Notes under the pieces: generated by a model
Seen by the model: only the letters and a program-made list of their open reading frames with translations
Databases searched by the model: none
Told to the model about the DNA's origin: nothing
Position numbers and translations under genes: made by a program
Shown: positions 44,660-52,513 of the stretch, one piece after another
How the letters are laid out: every line of letters starts with the position of its first letter
Numbering within the stretch: position 1 is the stretch's first letter
Assembly: GCA_937888905.1 (NCBI GenBank)
Contig: CALATA010000012.1
Location: 62,001-126,000, forward strand
Reading direction: 5' to 3'
Length of the DNA: 64,000 bases
Source: Terrimonas sp937888905
Lineage (GTDB): Bacteria; Bacteroidota; Bacteroidia; Chitinophagales; Chitinophagaceae

Positions 44660-44808
44660 ATTCAAAAGTCAAAATTCAAAAAAGGTAAGAGGTGTAAGGG
44701 ATAGGGTGATAAGTAGGAAGTTTTAAGTAATAAGTTTTAAGTATTAGGTAAACAACCATATCCACCATGGACGATTCACGATTGACCATTCACTATTCAC
44801 TTATTGAC
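44660..44808. repeat. Intergenic composite heptamer array 9
   Basis: Plus-strand order: AAAGTCA/AAATTCA units, GGTAAGA/GGTGTAA-type units, AAGTTTT/AAGTAAT units, a linker AAACAACC, then GATTCAC/GATTGAC/CATTCAC units running into the stop codon of the 734-aa gene. This is the same polarity as arrays 6 and 8. Confidence 0.8.
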
Positions 44809-47013
44809 TCATTGCTCTCCTGCGTCCTCATTACCGATGGAAAGCTTGTACGCTTTGATGAAAATAGCGCCCAGGTTTTTATACGGGGGGATATAATCTT
44901 CAAAGCCCTCCACTTTGGCGGCAGATTTAAAGCTGCGCCAGAAGGCGATCCAGTCGATATCGCGGCCATTACGCAATTGCTCCGTAATAATGGAAAAGAA
45001 GGGTTTATTGATCGCCGTTTTACCGATCTGCTTAGATGCAATGATGTGCGCATCCGGTGTCTTTTTCAGAATGGCATTGATCAGGTTGAAGCCTCCGCAC
45101 GATCCCATGAATACGATTCTTGAAGAAGGAGCCATGTAGGCGATGGTCGTTTCTGCATAATAACTATGCCCGCGGTGAATGGTAACGGTTGGACGCAGGT
45201 TATTTTTTTCCAGGTATTCTCCCAATGCCTGTTGTGCTTTATCGTCTTCTCCCGTTTCTTCCGGCAACGCACGGTTGGCATAAATGACCACGGGTTTACC
45301 TTTTACGGAACGGATGACGATCCATTGGCTGTTGCTTCGGTCGATAGTCCAGTTGGGCGCACCAAACATGTTTTGGAATCCGGTGAAAATATTCTGGCCG
45401 TCTTTATCACCGTAGAAATATACCTGCACAATCACTTCGCCTTTGTCGTTGGTCAGCGAAGGGAACGGAACAGTATAAACCGGTGGAATGCCGAGTTCTT
45501 TTGTGAGATCCACTTTATTGGTGGAGTCGGCAGACAGGAAAAGTTTGTATAAAATATTATAGATCGCTATGCCACGTTTGTTATTGGAAGCGAGGTTACG
45601 TTGGTAATTTGCGCGTACATTCACCAGCATTTCATCGGCGAGCGGCTTCAGCGTTTCGGTAATGCTTGCATAGGAGTCAGCCACGTCCACGCCGTCTTCC
45701 AGTCCATCGGAGTTTTCGAGATTGTTGACGAAAGCCTGCATCAATTTGTGGGCATCATCCTGATCGGGGAAGGTGGAAAGGAAATGCCCCAGTTTGTTAT
45801 AGGCCGCCGCCTGGCTGATGAAACGCCGGTAATGATCGAAATGCAAACGCATCAGCAGCGAATCACCGCGGTTATTCGCTTTTTTCATCATCAGCGGATA
45901 CACGCCATTGGTATAACTCGAAGTATAAATGAGGCCGTTAGTCATTACGGCGAGGTAATACAATTCTTCTGCGGTCAGCGGTTGCAGGCAGCGGAAACGT
46001 ACTGCATCGTTTTCATTATGCAGACCATTGATGGTGGTAACGAAAACGTCTTTCGCCTTCTTTTCGAGTTTGGCGGTGAGTTCGCGGAAACCGAGCGCGG
46101 TGTCTTTGTTGATGGCGCGTTCCACGTATTCCATCTGCGTTTTTACGAGCAGGCGGAAGTATTGCACCGAATCGTCCATCACGGCTTCCACATCTTCAAT
46201 GCTGAGTTTGCCTTTTACGATATTATCGAGGAAAGGAAAATATTGTTGCCCGCTTTTGCTGCGCGACATCTTCACCACTGATTTTACAAAATCATCGTCC
46301 TGTATGCCGCGGATCTTGTTGCCCAGTGCGTTGTTAGCCTGCGAGTAAGTGTAAAGTTGCTCGGGGTATTTCTTTCCCATTGCCCGGATGAGGCTGTCGG
46401 CAAAAGGAACGTTGGGATTTTTATTTAAGGTGAAAAACGTGAGTTCGGGGTGCAGGCGGCAATATTTCAACGTAAGAATATTGGCTGCATTTTGCGAAGG
46501 TCCGTAATCGCTGAGTGCGTAATAAACGCTGGTGCCCACGTCGTAAGGAATGGCCTGGATGAGCGAATCGATCGGACGGTTATCGATCACCATGTTGAGA
46601 CCGAAGCGGAATTTCTCCACCATCATCGGGGTGTAGAAAATGTTAAAATTCTGCTTGCGGTAGTTGGAAAGATAGTTTTTGAGGAATATTTCGATGGAAA
46701 CGAGCGCCCGTTTCTTTTCCTGGTCGCCGGTAATGCGGGTATCTTTTTCGATGTCGAGTTGTAATTGATCGAGTGACTGGAACAGGGCCCTGCTGATCAG
46801 GAAGTCGCGTTCTTCGTCCTTCGAGGCGGCAAAAAAGCGATCTTTTTTGCTGTCGAGCTGGTCTATCTGATCCTGCTGGCGGTCAACACGGTCGTGAAAT
46901 CCCTGGCGGAAGATGGGAATCTTGATCGAATCTTCGGGCGGCTGGGCATATCCGGCAGTAGCGGTAGTCAGCAGGCAAAGGATAAGTATATAGTGCTTCG
47001 CAAAGTTTGGCAT
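44809..47013 (-). CDS. Large secreted protein of unknown family with possible clan-CD peptidase-like C-terminus
   Basis: 734 residues; the signal peptide ends near GYAQ (residue ~23). I do not recognise the family. The body to about residue 560 is predicted mostly helical (for example DRVDRQQDQIDQLDSKKDRF and many Tyr/Leu-rich helices). From about residue 570 it becomes alternating beta/alpha: VIVQVYFYGDKDG, WIVIRSVKGKPVVIYAN, then TVTIHRGHSYY and RIVFMGSCGGF. The last two blocks place His613/His616 and Cys639 at the ends of successive strands, as in caspase/gingipain/CHAT-fold peptidases. The Gly normally following the His is Ser here, so the assignment is only a hypothesis. Monocistronic; bounded by a repeat array on its 3' side. 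Confidence 0.75.
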   Translation of the reverse strand: MPNFAKHYILILCLLTTATAGYAQPPEDSIKIPIFRQGFHDRVDRQQDQIDQLDSKKDRFFAASKDEERDFLISRALFQSLDQLQLDIEKDTRITGDQEKKRALVSIEIFLKNYLSNYRKQNFNIFYTPMMVEKFRFGLNMVIDNRPIDSLIQAIPYDVGTSVYYALSDYGPSQNAANILTLKYCRLHPELTFFTLNKNPNVPFADSLIRAMGKKYPEQLYTYSQANNALGNKIRGIQDDDFVKSVVKMSRSKSGQQYFPFLDNIVKGKLSIEDVEAVMDDSVQYFRLLVKTQMEYVERAINKDTALGFRELTAKLEKKAKDVFVTTINGLHNENDAVRFRCLQPLTAEELYYLAVMTNGLIYTSSYTNGVYPLMMKKANNRGDSLLMRLHFDHYRRFISQAAAYNKLGHFLSTFPDQDDAHKLMQAFVNNLENSDGLEDGVDVADSYASITETLKPLADEMLVNVRANYQRNLASNNKRGIAIYNILYKLFLSADSTNKVDLTKELGIPPVYTVPFPSLTNDKGEVIVQVYFYGDKDGQNIFTGFQNMFGAPNWTIDRSNSQWIVIRSVKGKPVVIYANRALPEETGEDDKAQQALGEYLEKNNLRPTVTIHRGHSYYAETTIAYMAPSSRIVFMGSCGGFNLINAILKKTPDAHIIASKQIGKTAINKPFFSIITEQLRNGRDIDWIAFWRSFKSAAKVEGFEDYIPPYKNLGAIFIKAYKLSIGNEDAGEQ

Positions 47014-47154
47014 ATCACAGTATTAGAACGCTGCAATCCCGATTAATGTGCTGGTCGGATGCAGTCTCGTAAAGACAAAATTAAGGCTCAGCGCGTTGCA
47101 TTGGATGGCTATTTACGAAAAACGCTGTCCGGCATGCGCAGGCAAGAGGGTCTA

Positions 47155-47185
47155 TTGCAAAACACAGGCCAGCGTATTAAGTTTA
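47155..47185 (+). promoter_or_regulatory. Candidate distal promoter for the PhoB-like regulator gene
   Basis: TTG (47155-47157), a 20-nt spacer and TAAGTTTA (47178-47185) resemble -33/-7 elements, with one mismatch in the -7. Confidence 0.4.
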
Positions 47186-47239
47186 CATTAACTCTATATG
47201 AACGACCAGCGCATATTTCCCCATGCTGAAAAATGGGGG

Positions 47240-47247
47240 TAGGTTTG
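47240..47247 (+). promoter_or_regulatory. Candidate proximal -7 element for the PhoB-like regulator gene
   Basis: TAGGTTTG matches TAnnTTTG exactly, 16 bp before the start codon, the same short spacing seen at galE, atpB and the Pho-box promoters. No 11-bp-period repeats precede it, so autoregulation is not evident. Confidence 0.45.
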
Positions 47248-47263
47248 CGCCAAATTTTACTGC

Positions 47264-47941
47264 ATGGAAACCAAGAGCCGAAAAGTTTTGATCGCAGATG
47301 ATGAGCCGGATATCCTGGAAATCCTGAAGTATAATCTCTCCAGTGAAGGATACGAGGTAATTACGGCAAAAGATGGTGATGAAGCGATTGAGAAAGCCAA
47401 ACGCACCCAGCCCGACCTGGTAGTGCTCGACGTAATGATGCCCCGCAAGACCGGTGTTGAAGTCTGCCAGATCCTCCGCGCCCAGCCGGCTTTCAAAGAC
47501 ACCCTCATCATGTTCCTCACCGCCCTGAATGACGAGACCACACAGGTAAAAGGACTGGAAACGGGTGCAGACGATTATGTAAGCAAGCCTGTTAGTCCCA
47601 AAGTGTTTCTGAGCCGGGTGAATGCTCTTTTCCGCCGCATTCAGAAACCCGATGGCCGCGTACTGCGCATCGAAAACATCGTGATCGACCCTGAGAAATT
47701 CGTGGTACAGGTTGACGGAAATGACCTGGTGCTGGCCAAAAAAGAATTCGAACTGTTGTACCTGCTGGCACTGAAACCTGGCCGTGTATTTCTCCGCAAT
47801 GAAATACTCAATGCCATCTGGGGAAATGAAGTGATCGTAGGCGACCGCACCATTGATGTTCACATCCGCAAAATCCGCCAGAAACTGGGTATCGATTGTA
47901 TCACCACGGTTAAAGGTGTAGGCTACAAGTTTGAAGTATAG
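47264..47941 (+). CDS. OmpR/PhoB-family response regulator
   Basis: 225 residues. The receiver domain has acidic residues at 12-13 (IADDEPD), phospho-acceptor Asp56 (LVVLDVMMPRKTG) and switch Lys near 108 (DYVSKPVS). The C-terminal winged helix (about residues 130-225) contains LVLAKKEFELLYLLALKPGRVFLRNEIL and the recognition/wing region VGDRTIDVHIRKIRQKLG...VKGVGYKFEV. This subfamily binds tandem direct repeats with an 11-bp period. The gene is followed 31 bp later by a PhoR-like kinase. The nearby promoters with 11-bp repeats (50259-50385, 58295-58372) make it the leading candidate for a PhoB equivalent. I leave the symbol blank because the same architecture serves other signals. Confidence 0.92.
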   Translation: METKSRKVLIADDEPDILEILKYNLSSEGYEVITAKDGDEAIEKAKRTQPDLVVLDVMMPRKTGVEVCQILRAQPAFKDTLIMFLTALNDETTQVKGLETGADDYVSKPVSPKVFLSRVNALFRRIQKPDGRVLRIENIVIDPEKFVVQVDGNDLVLAKKEFELLYLLALKPGRVFLRNEILNAIWGNEVIVGDRTIDVHIRKIRQKLGIDCITTVKGVGYKFEV

Positions 47942-47972
47942 ACCTGCACGCTTTTTACAGTAAATTGCAGGT

Positions 47973-49022
47973 ATGTTCTCTACCAAAAACCTGACCCCGC
48001 GTCAGCTTGCTTTTTTTACGGCCCTTGCCCTGGCCATACCGATTACCTTACTGGTTTTTATTATTGAACGCCGCTGGCAACCGGTGTTGCTCTCCTTCTT
48101 CCTGCTCGCAAGCGGCGGGTATGTGCTTATTTCCTTTGTACTGGAACGGTTCATCTACCGCAAGATCAAACTGATCTACAAATTCATTTACCAGACAAAA
48201 GCCACCAAACGCGAAGAGACCTATTACAAATACATCTTACCCCGCAAAAGCATCGACGAGGTGCGTGAGGACGTGGAAGAATGGGCACGTCAGAACAAGC
48301 AGGAAGTGGAATTACTGCGATCGAATGAACAATTCCGGAAAGAATTTCTGCAAAACCTTTCGCACGAATTCAAAACGCCTGTATTTGCAATACAGGGATA
48401 TGTAGACACATTGCTGGGCGGCGCTTTGGAAAATGGTGAAGTAAACCGTCGCTTCCTGGAAAAAACGGCCACCAACGTGGAGCGATTGACCAATTTGTTA
48501 AATGACCTCGACGAAATCTCCCGTCTCGAACGCGGGGAACTCAATCTTTTCAAACAGAATTTTGTGATCCAGGATCTCGTGCGCGAAACGTTTGAAAGTA
48601 TTTCCATCATGGCGGTGCCGAAAAAAATCCGTTGTGTGATCAAGAAAGGATGTGAATCGCCGCTCACGGTATTTGCCGATAAAGAAAAGATCCGCCAGGT
48701 ATTGCTCAATCTTACCGAGAACTCCATCAAATACGGCAAGATCAACGGCACTATCACGGCCAGCATGTACAATACCGATGAAAAACATATCCTCATCGAA
48801 ATAAGCGACGACGGTATCGGCATTCCCGAAAAACATTTAGGCCGCATCTTCGAGCGTTTCTACCGGACCGATGTAGGCCGCAGCCTCGACGTAACGGGCA
48901 GCGGTCTTGGTCTCGCTATCTGCAAACACATTATTGAAGCGCACGGCCAAACCATTCACGTCCGCAGCCGGGAAGATGTAGGTACTACGATTGGGTTTAC
49001 ACTGGATACAAGGAAGGAATGA
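47973..49022 (+). CDS. PhoR-like sensor histidine kinase
   Basis: 349 residues. Two TM helices (about residues 12-31 and 37-58) are separated by a very short loop, so no periplasmic sensor domain exists, as in PhoR of phosphate systems that sense through partner proteins. The cytoplasmic linker is about residues 60-120. HisKA has His131 in LSHEFKTPVFAIQGYVD. HATPase has an N box (NLTENSIKYG), G1 (DDGIGIP) and G2 (GSGLGLAI). It is in an operon with the OmpR/PhoB-type regulator. Its 3' end is followed at once by a hairpin (CCGGCC TTC GGCCGG). Confidence 0.92.
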   Translation: MFSTKNLTPRQLAFFTALALAIPITLLVFIIERRWQPVLLSFFLLASGGYVLISFVLERFIYRKIKLIYKFIYQTKATKREETYYKYILPRKSIDEVREDVEEWARQNKQEVELLRSNEQFRKEFLQNLSHEFKTPVFAIQGYVDTLLGGALENGEVNRRFLEKTATNVERLTNLLNDLDEISRLERGELNLFKQNFVIQDLVRETFESISIMAVPKKIRCVIKKGCESPLTVFADKEKIRQVLLNLTENSIKYGKINGTITASMYNTDEKHILIEISDDGIGIPEKHLGRIFERFYRTDVGRSLDVTGSGLGLAICKHIIEAHGQTIHVRSREDVGTTIGFTLDTRKE

Positions 49023-49164
49023 CCGGCCTTCGGCCGGATGTTAAAATGTGCCGCCGCTTTGCGGCAGATGTGAAAATGTGTAAATGAAACAGCCATTGAT
49101 TGATTCACTTATTACCCTTTCGTCATTTACACATGGTCCCGCCTCCGGCGGGCACATTTTCACA
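49023..49164. repeat. Octamer repeats and hairpins between convergent genes
   Basis: A CCGGCC/GGCCGG hairpin (49023-49037) follows the kinase stop. Next come ATGTGAAA/ATGTGTAA octamer units (about 49068-49085) and a GCGGCA hairpin. A mirrored set (about 49122-49165) contains CATTTACA and CACATTTT units around a CCCGCC/GGCGGG hairpin. The left and right octamer sets are inverted copies and can form one long stem. Confidence 0.65.
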
Positions 49165-50244
49165 TTACAATTTGCCTTCGGCAAATTGCTCCCCCACCAA
49201 CCCCGCCATTAATCCGGCCAATTGCCGCTGATAAAACTGCTGCTCTTGCTTTACTTCGCCGGAGGCCGGTATGCCCGGACCAATCATCGCCAGCCATGTT
49301 TGAGAAGAGCCGCGCGTAACCAGGTCGTGCTTCGACCAGGTAGTGGTACGATTGCCACGGCCATGATCCGTGGTGATAAGCAGGGTTGTATTATTCTTGT
49401 AACCCGGTGTTGTCTGTAACCAGTACCAGAGATCCGCCAGCATCTGATCCGCTTTGGCGGCCTGCTGCAGGTACAGGTCATAACGCCCGGTATGCGCATA
49501 TTCATCACTTTCGCCCAAACCTATAAACAACACACGGGGACGATGACGCTCCAGATAGGCACGCGCTACCATAAAAGTTAACTGATCATGCCGTGTAGCC
49601 CCTTCGTGGCAGACCGTTTGCGATTGCACATGATTAATCGATGCGGTCAGTTCGCCGGTTGCTTCTTCATCCTGTTCTTCATAACCACTATTGACTGGCA
49701 ATCCGCTACGCTTTTCATTAAGTATATAGGGAAATACATCCCAGGAAGTGAACGCCACTACTTTATCGCGGAATGCTTCTTTTCCATGTAAGTATTCAAG
49801 CACGTTTACATTGGGGTTCGGTTTCTTTTTGTTGGAACTGATGCGCCAGTCGGCCTGGCCGGTAAACATCTCCGCATAGCCGGGATAGGAAAGATGGTAG
49901 AGATTAGAGACATTCAGTTTGTTGCCATAATGACGATTGCCGTACAACTGTCCTCTTTCCGCGATCACGTTCCAGAAGAACGGTAATAATTTACGTCGGC
50001 GCAATGCCTCATCAGGCGCATCATACATCATCTTCATCAGTGAAGTGTCGGGCGTAACGGATGAATTGGAAAGCAAAGCAGGATCGGCGCCGGTAAACAA
50101 TTCCTGCCATCGGAATCCATCGATCGTGACGATCACAAGATTGTGGGCTGGGGCTACCGGTTGAAATGCCGCGGGAGGAGCAGGTTCGCCCGGGAATACA
50201 GGAAGTGCGGCAAAGAGTAGTAAGGTAGCAAACCAGGTTTTCAT
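49165..50244 (-). CDS. Secreted alkaline phosphatase superfamily (sulfatase/PDE-like) protein
   Basis: 359 residues from ATG 50244 (MKTWFATLLLFAALPVFPGEP, signal peptide). The N-terminal metal-binding block is NLVIVTIDGFRWQELFTGADP (Asp42). The middle blocks are YGNRHYGNKLNVSNLYHLSYPG and TGQADWR. The C-terminal metal site includes VLFIGLGESDEYAHTGRYD and LLITTDHGRGN. This is the alkaline phosphatase/phosphodiesterase/sulfatase fold. The nucleophile would be a Thr/Ser in the central region, and I cannot be sure which. The promoter carries an 11-bp-period Pho-box-like array, so phosphate scavenging from organic esters is the favoured role. A hairpin overlaps its last codons (CAATTTGCC/GGCAAATTG, 49169-49190). 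Confidence 0.88.
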   Translation of the reverse strand: MKTWFATLLLFAALPVFPGEPAPPAAFQPVAPAHNLVIVTIDGFRWQELFTGADPALLSNSSVTPDTSLMKMMYDAPDEALRRRKLLPFFWNVIAERGQLYGNRHYGNKLNVSNLYHLSYPGYAEMFTGQADWRISSNKKKPNPNVNVLEYLHGKEAFRDKVVAFTSWDVFPYILNEKRSGLPVNSGYEEQDEEATGELTASINHVQSQTVCHEGATRHDQLTFMVARAYLERHRPRVLFIGLGESDEYAHTGRYDLYLQQAAKADQMLADLWYWLQTTPGYKNNTTLLITTDHGRGNRTTTWSKHDLVTRGSSQTWLAMIGPGIPASGEVKQEQQFYQRQLAGLMAGLVGEQFAEGKL

Positions 50245-50258
50245 ACCGGAATGTTTTG

Positions 50259-50314
50259 CAAAGTAATTCACGGGATATGAACAGCCTGTTAACACCGCAT
50301 GACCTTTATGTTAT
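50259..50314 (-). promoter_or_regulatory. Pho-box-like promoter of the secreted phosphatase gene
   Basis: On the coding (minus) strand, four 5-mers ATAAC, GTCAT, TTAAC and TTCAT begin 11 bp apart (plus-strand positions 50310, 50299, 50288 and 50277). After a 10-nt gap comes TTACTTTG (50266-50259), then 14 nt to the ATG at 50244. The repeats fit NT[A/C]A[C/T], like the GTCA core of the enterobacterial Pho box, with the same 11-bp period and 10-nt gap to the -10/-7 element. Confidence 0.6.
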
Positions 50315-50329
50315 GCCTTCCTGCGGTAA

Positions 50330-50385
50330 ATCACACATCCTTAACATTGCCGTAATACAGGGTTTATATGAAAATGGAAACTTTA
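50330..50385 (+). promoter_or_regulatory. Pho-box-like promoter of the PlcP/LpxH-type metallophosphoesterase gene
   Basis: The 5-mers ATCAC (50330), TTAAC (50341), GTAAT (50352) and TTTAT (50363) lie at an 11-bp period. A 10-nt gap and AAACTTTA (50378-50385) follow, then 13 nt to ATG 50399. The 14-mer TAACATTGCCGTAA here also occurs, in the same orientation relative to its gene, in the TonB receptor promoter (58357-58372). Confidence 0.6.
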
Positions 50386-50398
50386 TGAAACCGTTCTT

Positions 50399-51250
50399 AT
50401 GCAAAGACGTCCTGTGGATGTGGTGGTGCTGTCGGATATTCATCTCGGCACCTATGCCTGCCGGGCACGCGAGTGCCTCAGTTATCTCCGGAGTATTGAG
50501 CCGCGGCTGCTCGTGCTCAATGGTGATATTATCGATGGCTGGCAGTTCAGCAAACATTATTTTCCTCCGCATCATATTGCCATCGTGCAGGAAATCTTAC
50601 TCCTGCTTACCCGTGGCACACGCGTGATCTATATCACCGGCAACCACGATGAAACACTACGTCGCTATTCCGATCTGCACGTGGGTAATTTTCAACTGAC
50701 AGACAAGATCGTTATTGAGATCAATGGCAAGATGACCTGGATTTTTCATGGTGATGTATTCGATCACACCACCAGCAGCCAGGCAAGGTTCTGGGCCAAA
50801 CTCGGCAGCAACGGTTACGCTATTCTACTCGGTTTTAATAAGATGATGAATAAGCTTCTGCGTTCATTTGGTTATGAGAAACTATCGCTTTCCAAAAAAC
50901 TCATGCACCAGTTTCACAAACGCATTGTAAAGGTGGATCAATTTGAACAGATGGTGGCTGAACTGGCCATCGAAAAGAAATATGATTGCGTGATTTGCGG
51001 ACATATCCACGAACCGCAACATCGCGAGATCCACACCGGTAAAGGTTCGGTTACCTACCTCAATGCCGGCGATTGGGTAGAGCATATGACAGCGCTGGAG
51101 TATTGTGATAATGAATGGCAGTTGTATCAACACGATCCGGCTATCATGAAATATGAACGTCCGCATCCTGCGCCCGATCGTCCCGAAGTAATCACGAGCG
51201 AAATAGCGATTTATCTCCATTCACTCGCGCAGTCTTCAAGAGCGGTGTGA
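50399..51250 (+). CDS. PlcP/LpxH-type calcineurin-like metallophosphoesterase
   Basis: 283 residues. The metallophosphoesterase motifs are in order: Asp13/His15 (SDIHLGTYACRA), Asp43 (NGDIIDGWQF), Asn82/His83 (GNHDE), His117 (FHGDVFD) and His202/His204 (GHIHEP). Annotation pipelines tend to call such proteins UDP-2,3-diacylglucosamine diphosphatase (LpxH-like). The blocks HLGTxxCRA and GDIIDGW resemble PlcP, the phospholipase C that removes phospholipid head groups under phosphate starvation in alphaproteobacteria. The Pho-box-like promoter and a downstream glycosyltransferase gene favour a lipid-remodelling role, but an LpxH-type role in lipid A synthesis is the main alternative. No signal peptide. 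Confidence 0.82.
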   Translation: MQRRPVDVVVLSDIHLGTYACRARECLSYLRSIEPRLLVLNGDIIDGWQFSKHYFPPHHIAIVQEILLLLTRGTRVIYITGNHDETLRRYSDLHVGNFQLTDKIVIEINGKMTWIFHGDVFDHTTSSQARFWAKLGSNGYAILLGFNKMMNKLLRSFGYEKLSLSKKLMHQFHKRIVKVDQFEQMVAELAIEKKYDCVICGHIHEPQHREIHTGKGSVTYLNAGDWVEHMTALEYCDNEWQLYQHDPAIMKYERPHPAPDRPEVITSEIAIYLHSLAQSSRAV

Positions 51251-51511
51251 AAATGTGTAAATGTGCACGCCGGAGGAGGGATGTGTAGACGAGAAAATGA
51301 AACAGGCGGTTAAAAGTTATGAGTAGTATGTTTTAAGTAAACAGCCAGCAGAGTGACTGAGCTTCCCGACGGTTCCGTTGTTGGTGTTAACACCAACAAC
51401 GGCGAAGAAGCCATGTTGCCGTGGCTGGTTCGTGAAGACACGAACCAGGAATGATTCACGATTGACCATTCACCATTCACGATTCACCATTCACCATTCA
51501 CAATTCACTAT
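51245..51511. repeat. Composite repeat region with perfect palindromes upstream of glycosyltransferase gene
   Basis: It begins with ATGTGTAA-type octamers at the end of the metallophosphoesterase gene. AAGTTAT/AAGTAAA units and linker AACAGCC follow. Then come a perfect 26-bp palindrome (51376-51401, centred on GTGTTAACAC) and a 10-bp hairpin CTGGTTCGTG/CACGAACCAG (51425-51448). A NATTCAC/NATTGAC heptamer run ends 2 bp before the ATG at 51512. Confidence 0.8.
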
Positions 51512-52513
51512 ATGAAAATCTTTTACGCAGTACAGGCAACGGGTAACGGACACATCAGCCGCGCCATGGAACTATACCCCTATCTCCGTGAATACGGGAC
51601 GGTAGATTTTTTTCTCAGCGGTGGCAACAGTACGCTGTCGCTCGATGTACCTGTGAAATACCGCAGCAAAGGAATGAGCCTGTATTACAACTGCAACGGC
51701 GGACTCGACTACTGGCAGATCATGAAAGGCATCAAGCCTTTGCGTATCCGCCGCGAAATCCGTGAGTTGCCGGTAAACGAATACGACCTGGTGATCAATG
51801 ATTTTGACTATATCACCGCTGCTGCCTGTGCAAACGGCGGCGTGCCATCGGTGCAGTTCGGGCACCAGGCGAGTTTCATTTCTGCCAATACGCCGCGTCC
51901 TTCCGCGCGCAACCGCACAGGTGAATGGATCCTGAAGAATTATGCAAAGGCAAGCCGCTATATCGGGCTGCATTTTGAATCCTATGACGATTTTATTTTC
52001 ACGCCCGTTGTTCGTCGCGATATATTGGAAGCGCAACCCGAAGATCTCGGCTATATCACCGTATACCTGCCCTCCTATTGCGAACCGCAATTGATCCGTT
52101 TGTTTGAGCAATTCAGCGACCACCGTTTTGAAATCTTTTGCGGACAGATATCAGAAGAAAAGAAAGTAAATAACATGCGTTTGCTTCCCGTAAGCCGTGA
52201 AGCTTTTTCAACCAGTATGATTGGTTGTCATGGATTGATCACCGGTGGCGGATTTGAAACGCCGGCAGAGGCTTTGCACCTCGGTAAGAAGATTTTGTCT
52301 GTTCCCATCCGCAGTCAATACGAGCAGCAATGTAATGCGGCCGCGTTGGAAAAAATGGGTGTGCATTGTCTGCAGCAGATCGACAACAATTTTCAGGCGA
52401 CCGTATACAACTGGCTGCAAAATGCTCCCATCATTAAGAAAGATTACAGCCAAAGCATTCCGCAGGCATTGGCACATCTTTTTGCTACGGCGCCCGTTCC
52501 CGTACAGGCATAA
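51512..52513 (+). CDS. UGT/MurG-like glycosyltransferase family protein
   Basis: 333 residues with a GT-B fold pattern. The N-terminal FYAVQATGNGHISRAMEL (Gly-rich loop plus GHxxR) is typical of MurG/UGT-type enzymes. The C-terminal sugar-nucleotide site is LITGGGFETPAEALHLGKKILSVPIRSQYEQQCNAAALEKMGV. There is no signal peptide or TM helix, so a peripheral cytoplasmic location is likely. Donor and acceptor are unknown. Its position after the PlcP-like gene suggests it could glycosylate diacylglycerol made by that enzyme, as in phosphate-starvation lipid remodelling, but no operon is proven since 261 bp of repeats separate them. Confidence 0.85.
   Translation: MKIFYAVQATGNGHISRAMELYPYLREYGTVDFFLSGGNSTLSLDVPVKYRSKGMSLYYNCNGGLDYWQIMKGIKPLRIRREIRELPVNEYDLVINDFDYITAAACANGGVPSVQFGHQASFISANTPRPSARNRTGEWILKNYAKASRYIGLHFESYDDFIFTPVVRRDILEAQPEDLGYITVYLPSYCEPQLIRLFEQFSDHRFEIFCGQISEEKKVNNMRLLPVSREAFSTSMIGCHGLITGGGFETPAEALHLGKKILSVPIRSQYEQQCNAAALEKMGVHCLQQIDNNFQATVYNWLQNAPIIKKDYSQSIPQALAHLFATAPVPVQA

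Noticed and set aside
47155..47263. Autoregulatory Pho-box in front of the PhoB-like gene
   Set aside because: The expected positions upstream of both candidate -7 elements carry no NT[A/C]A[C/T] repeats.
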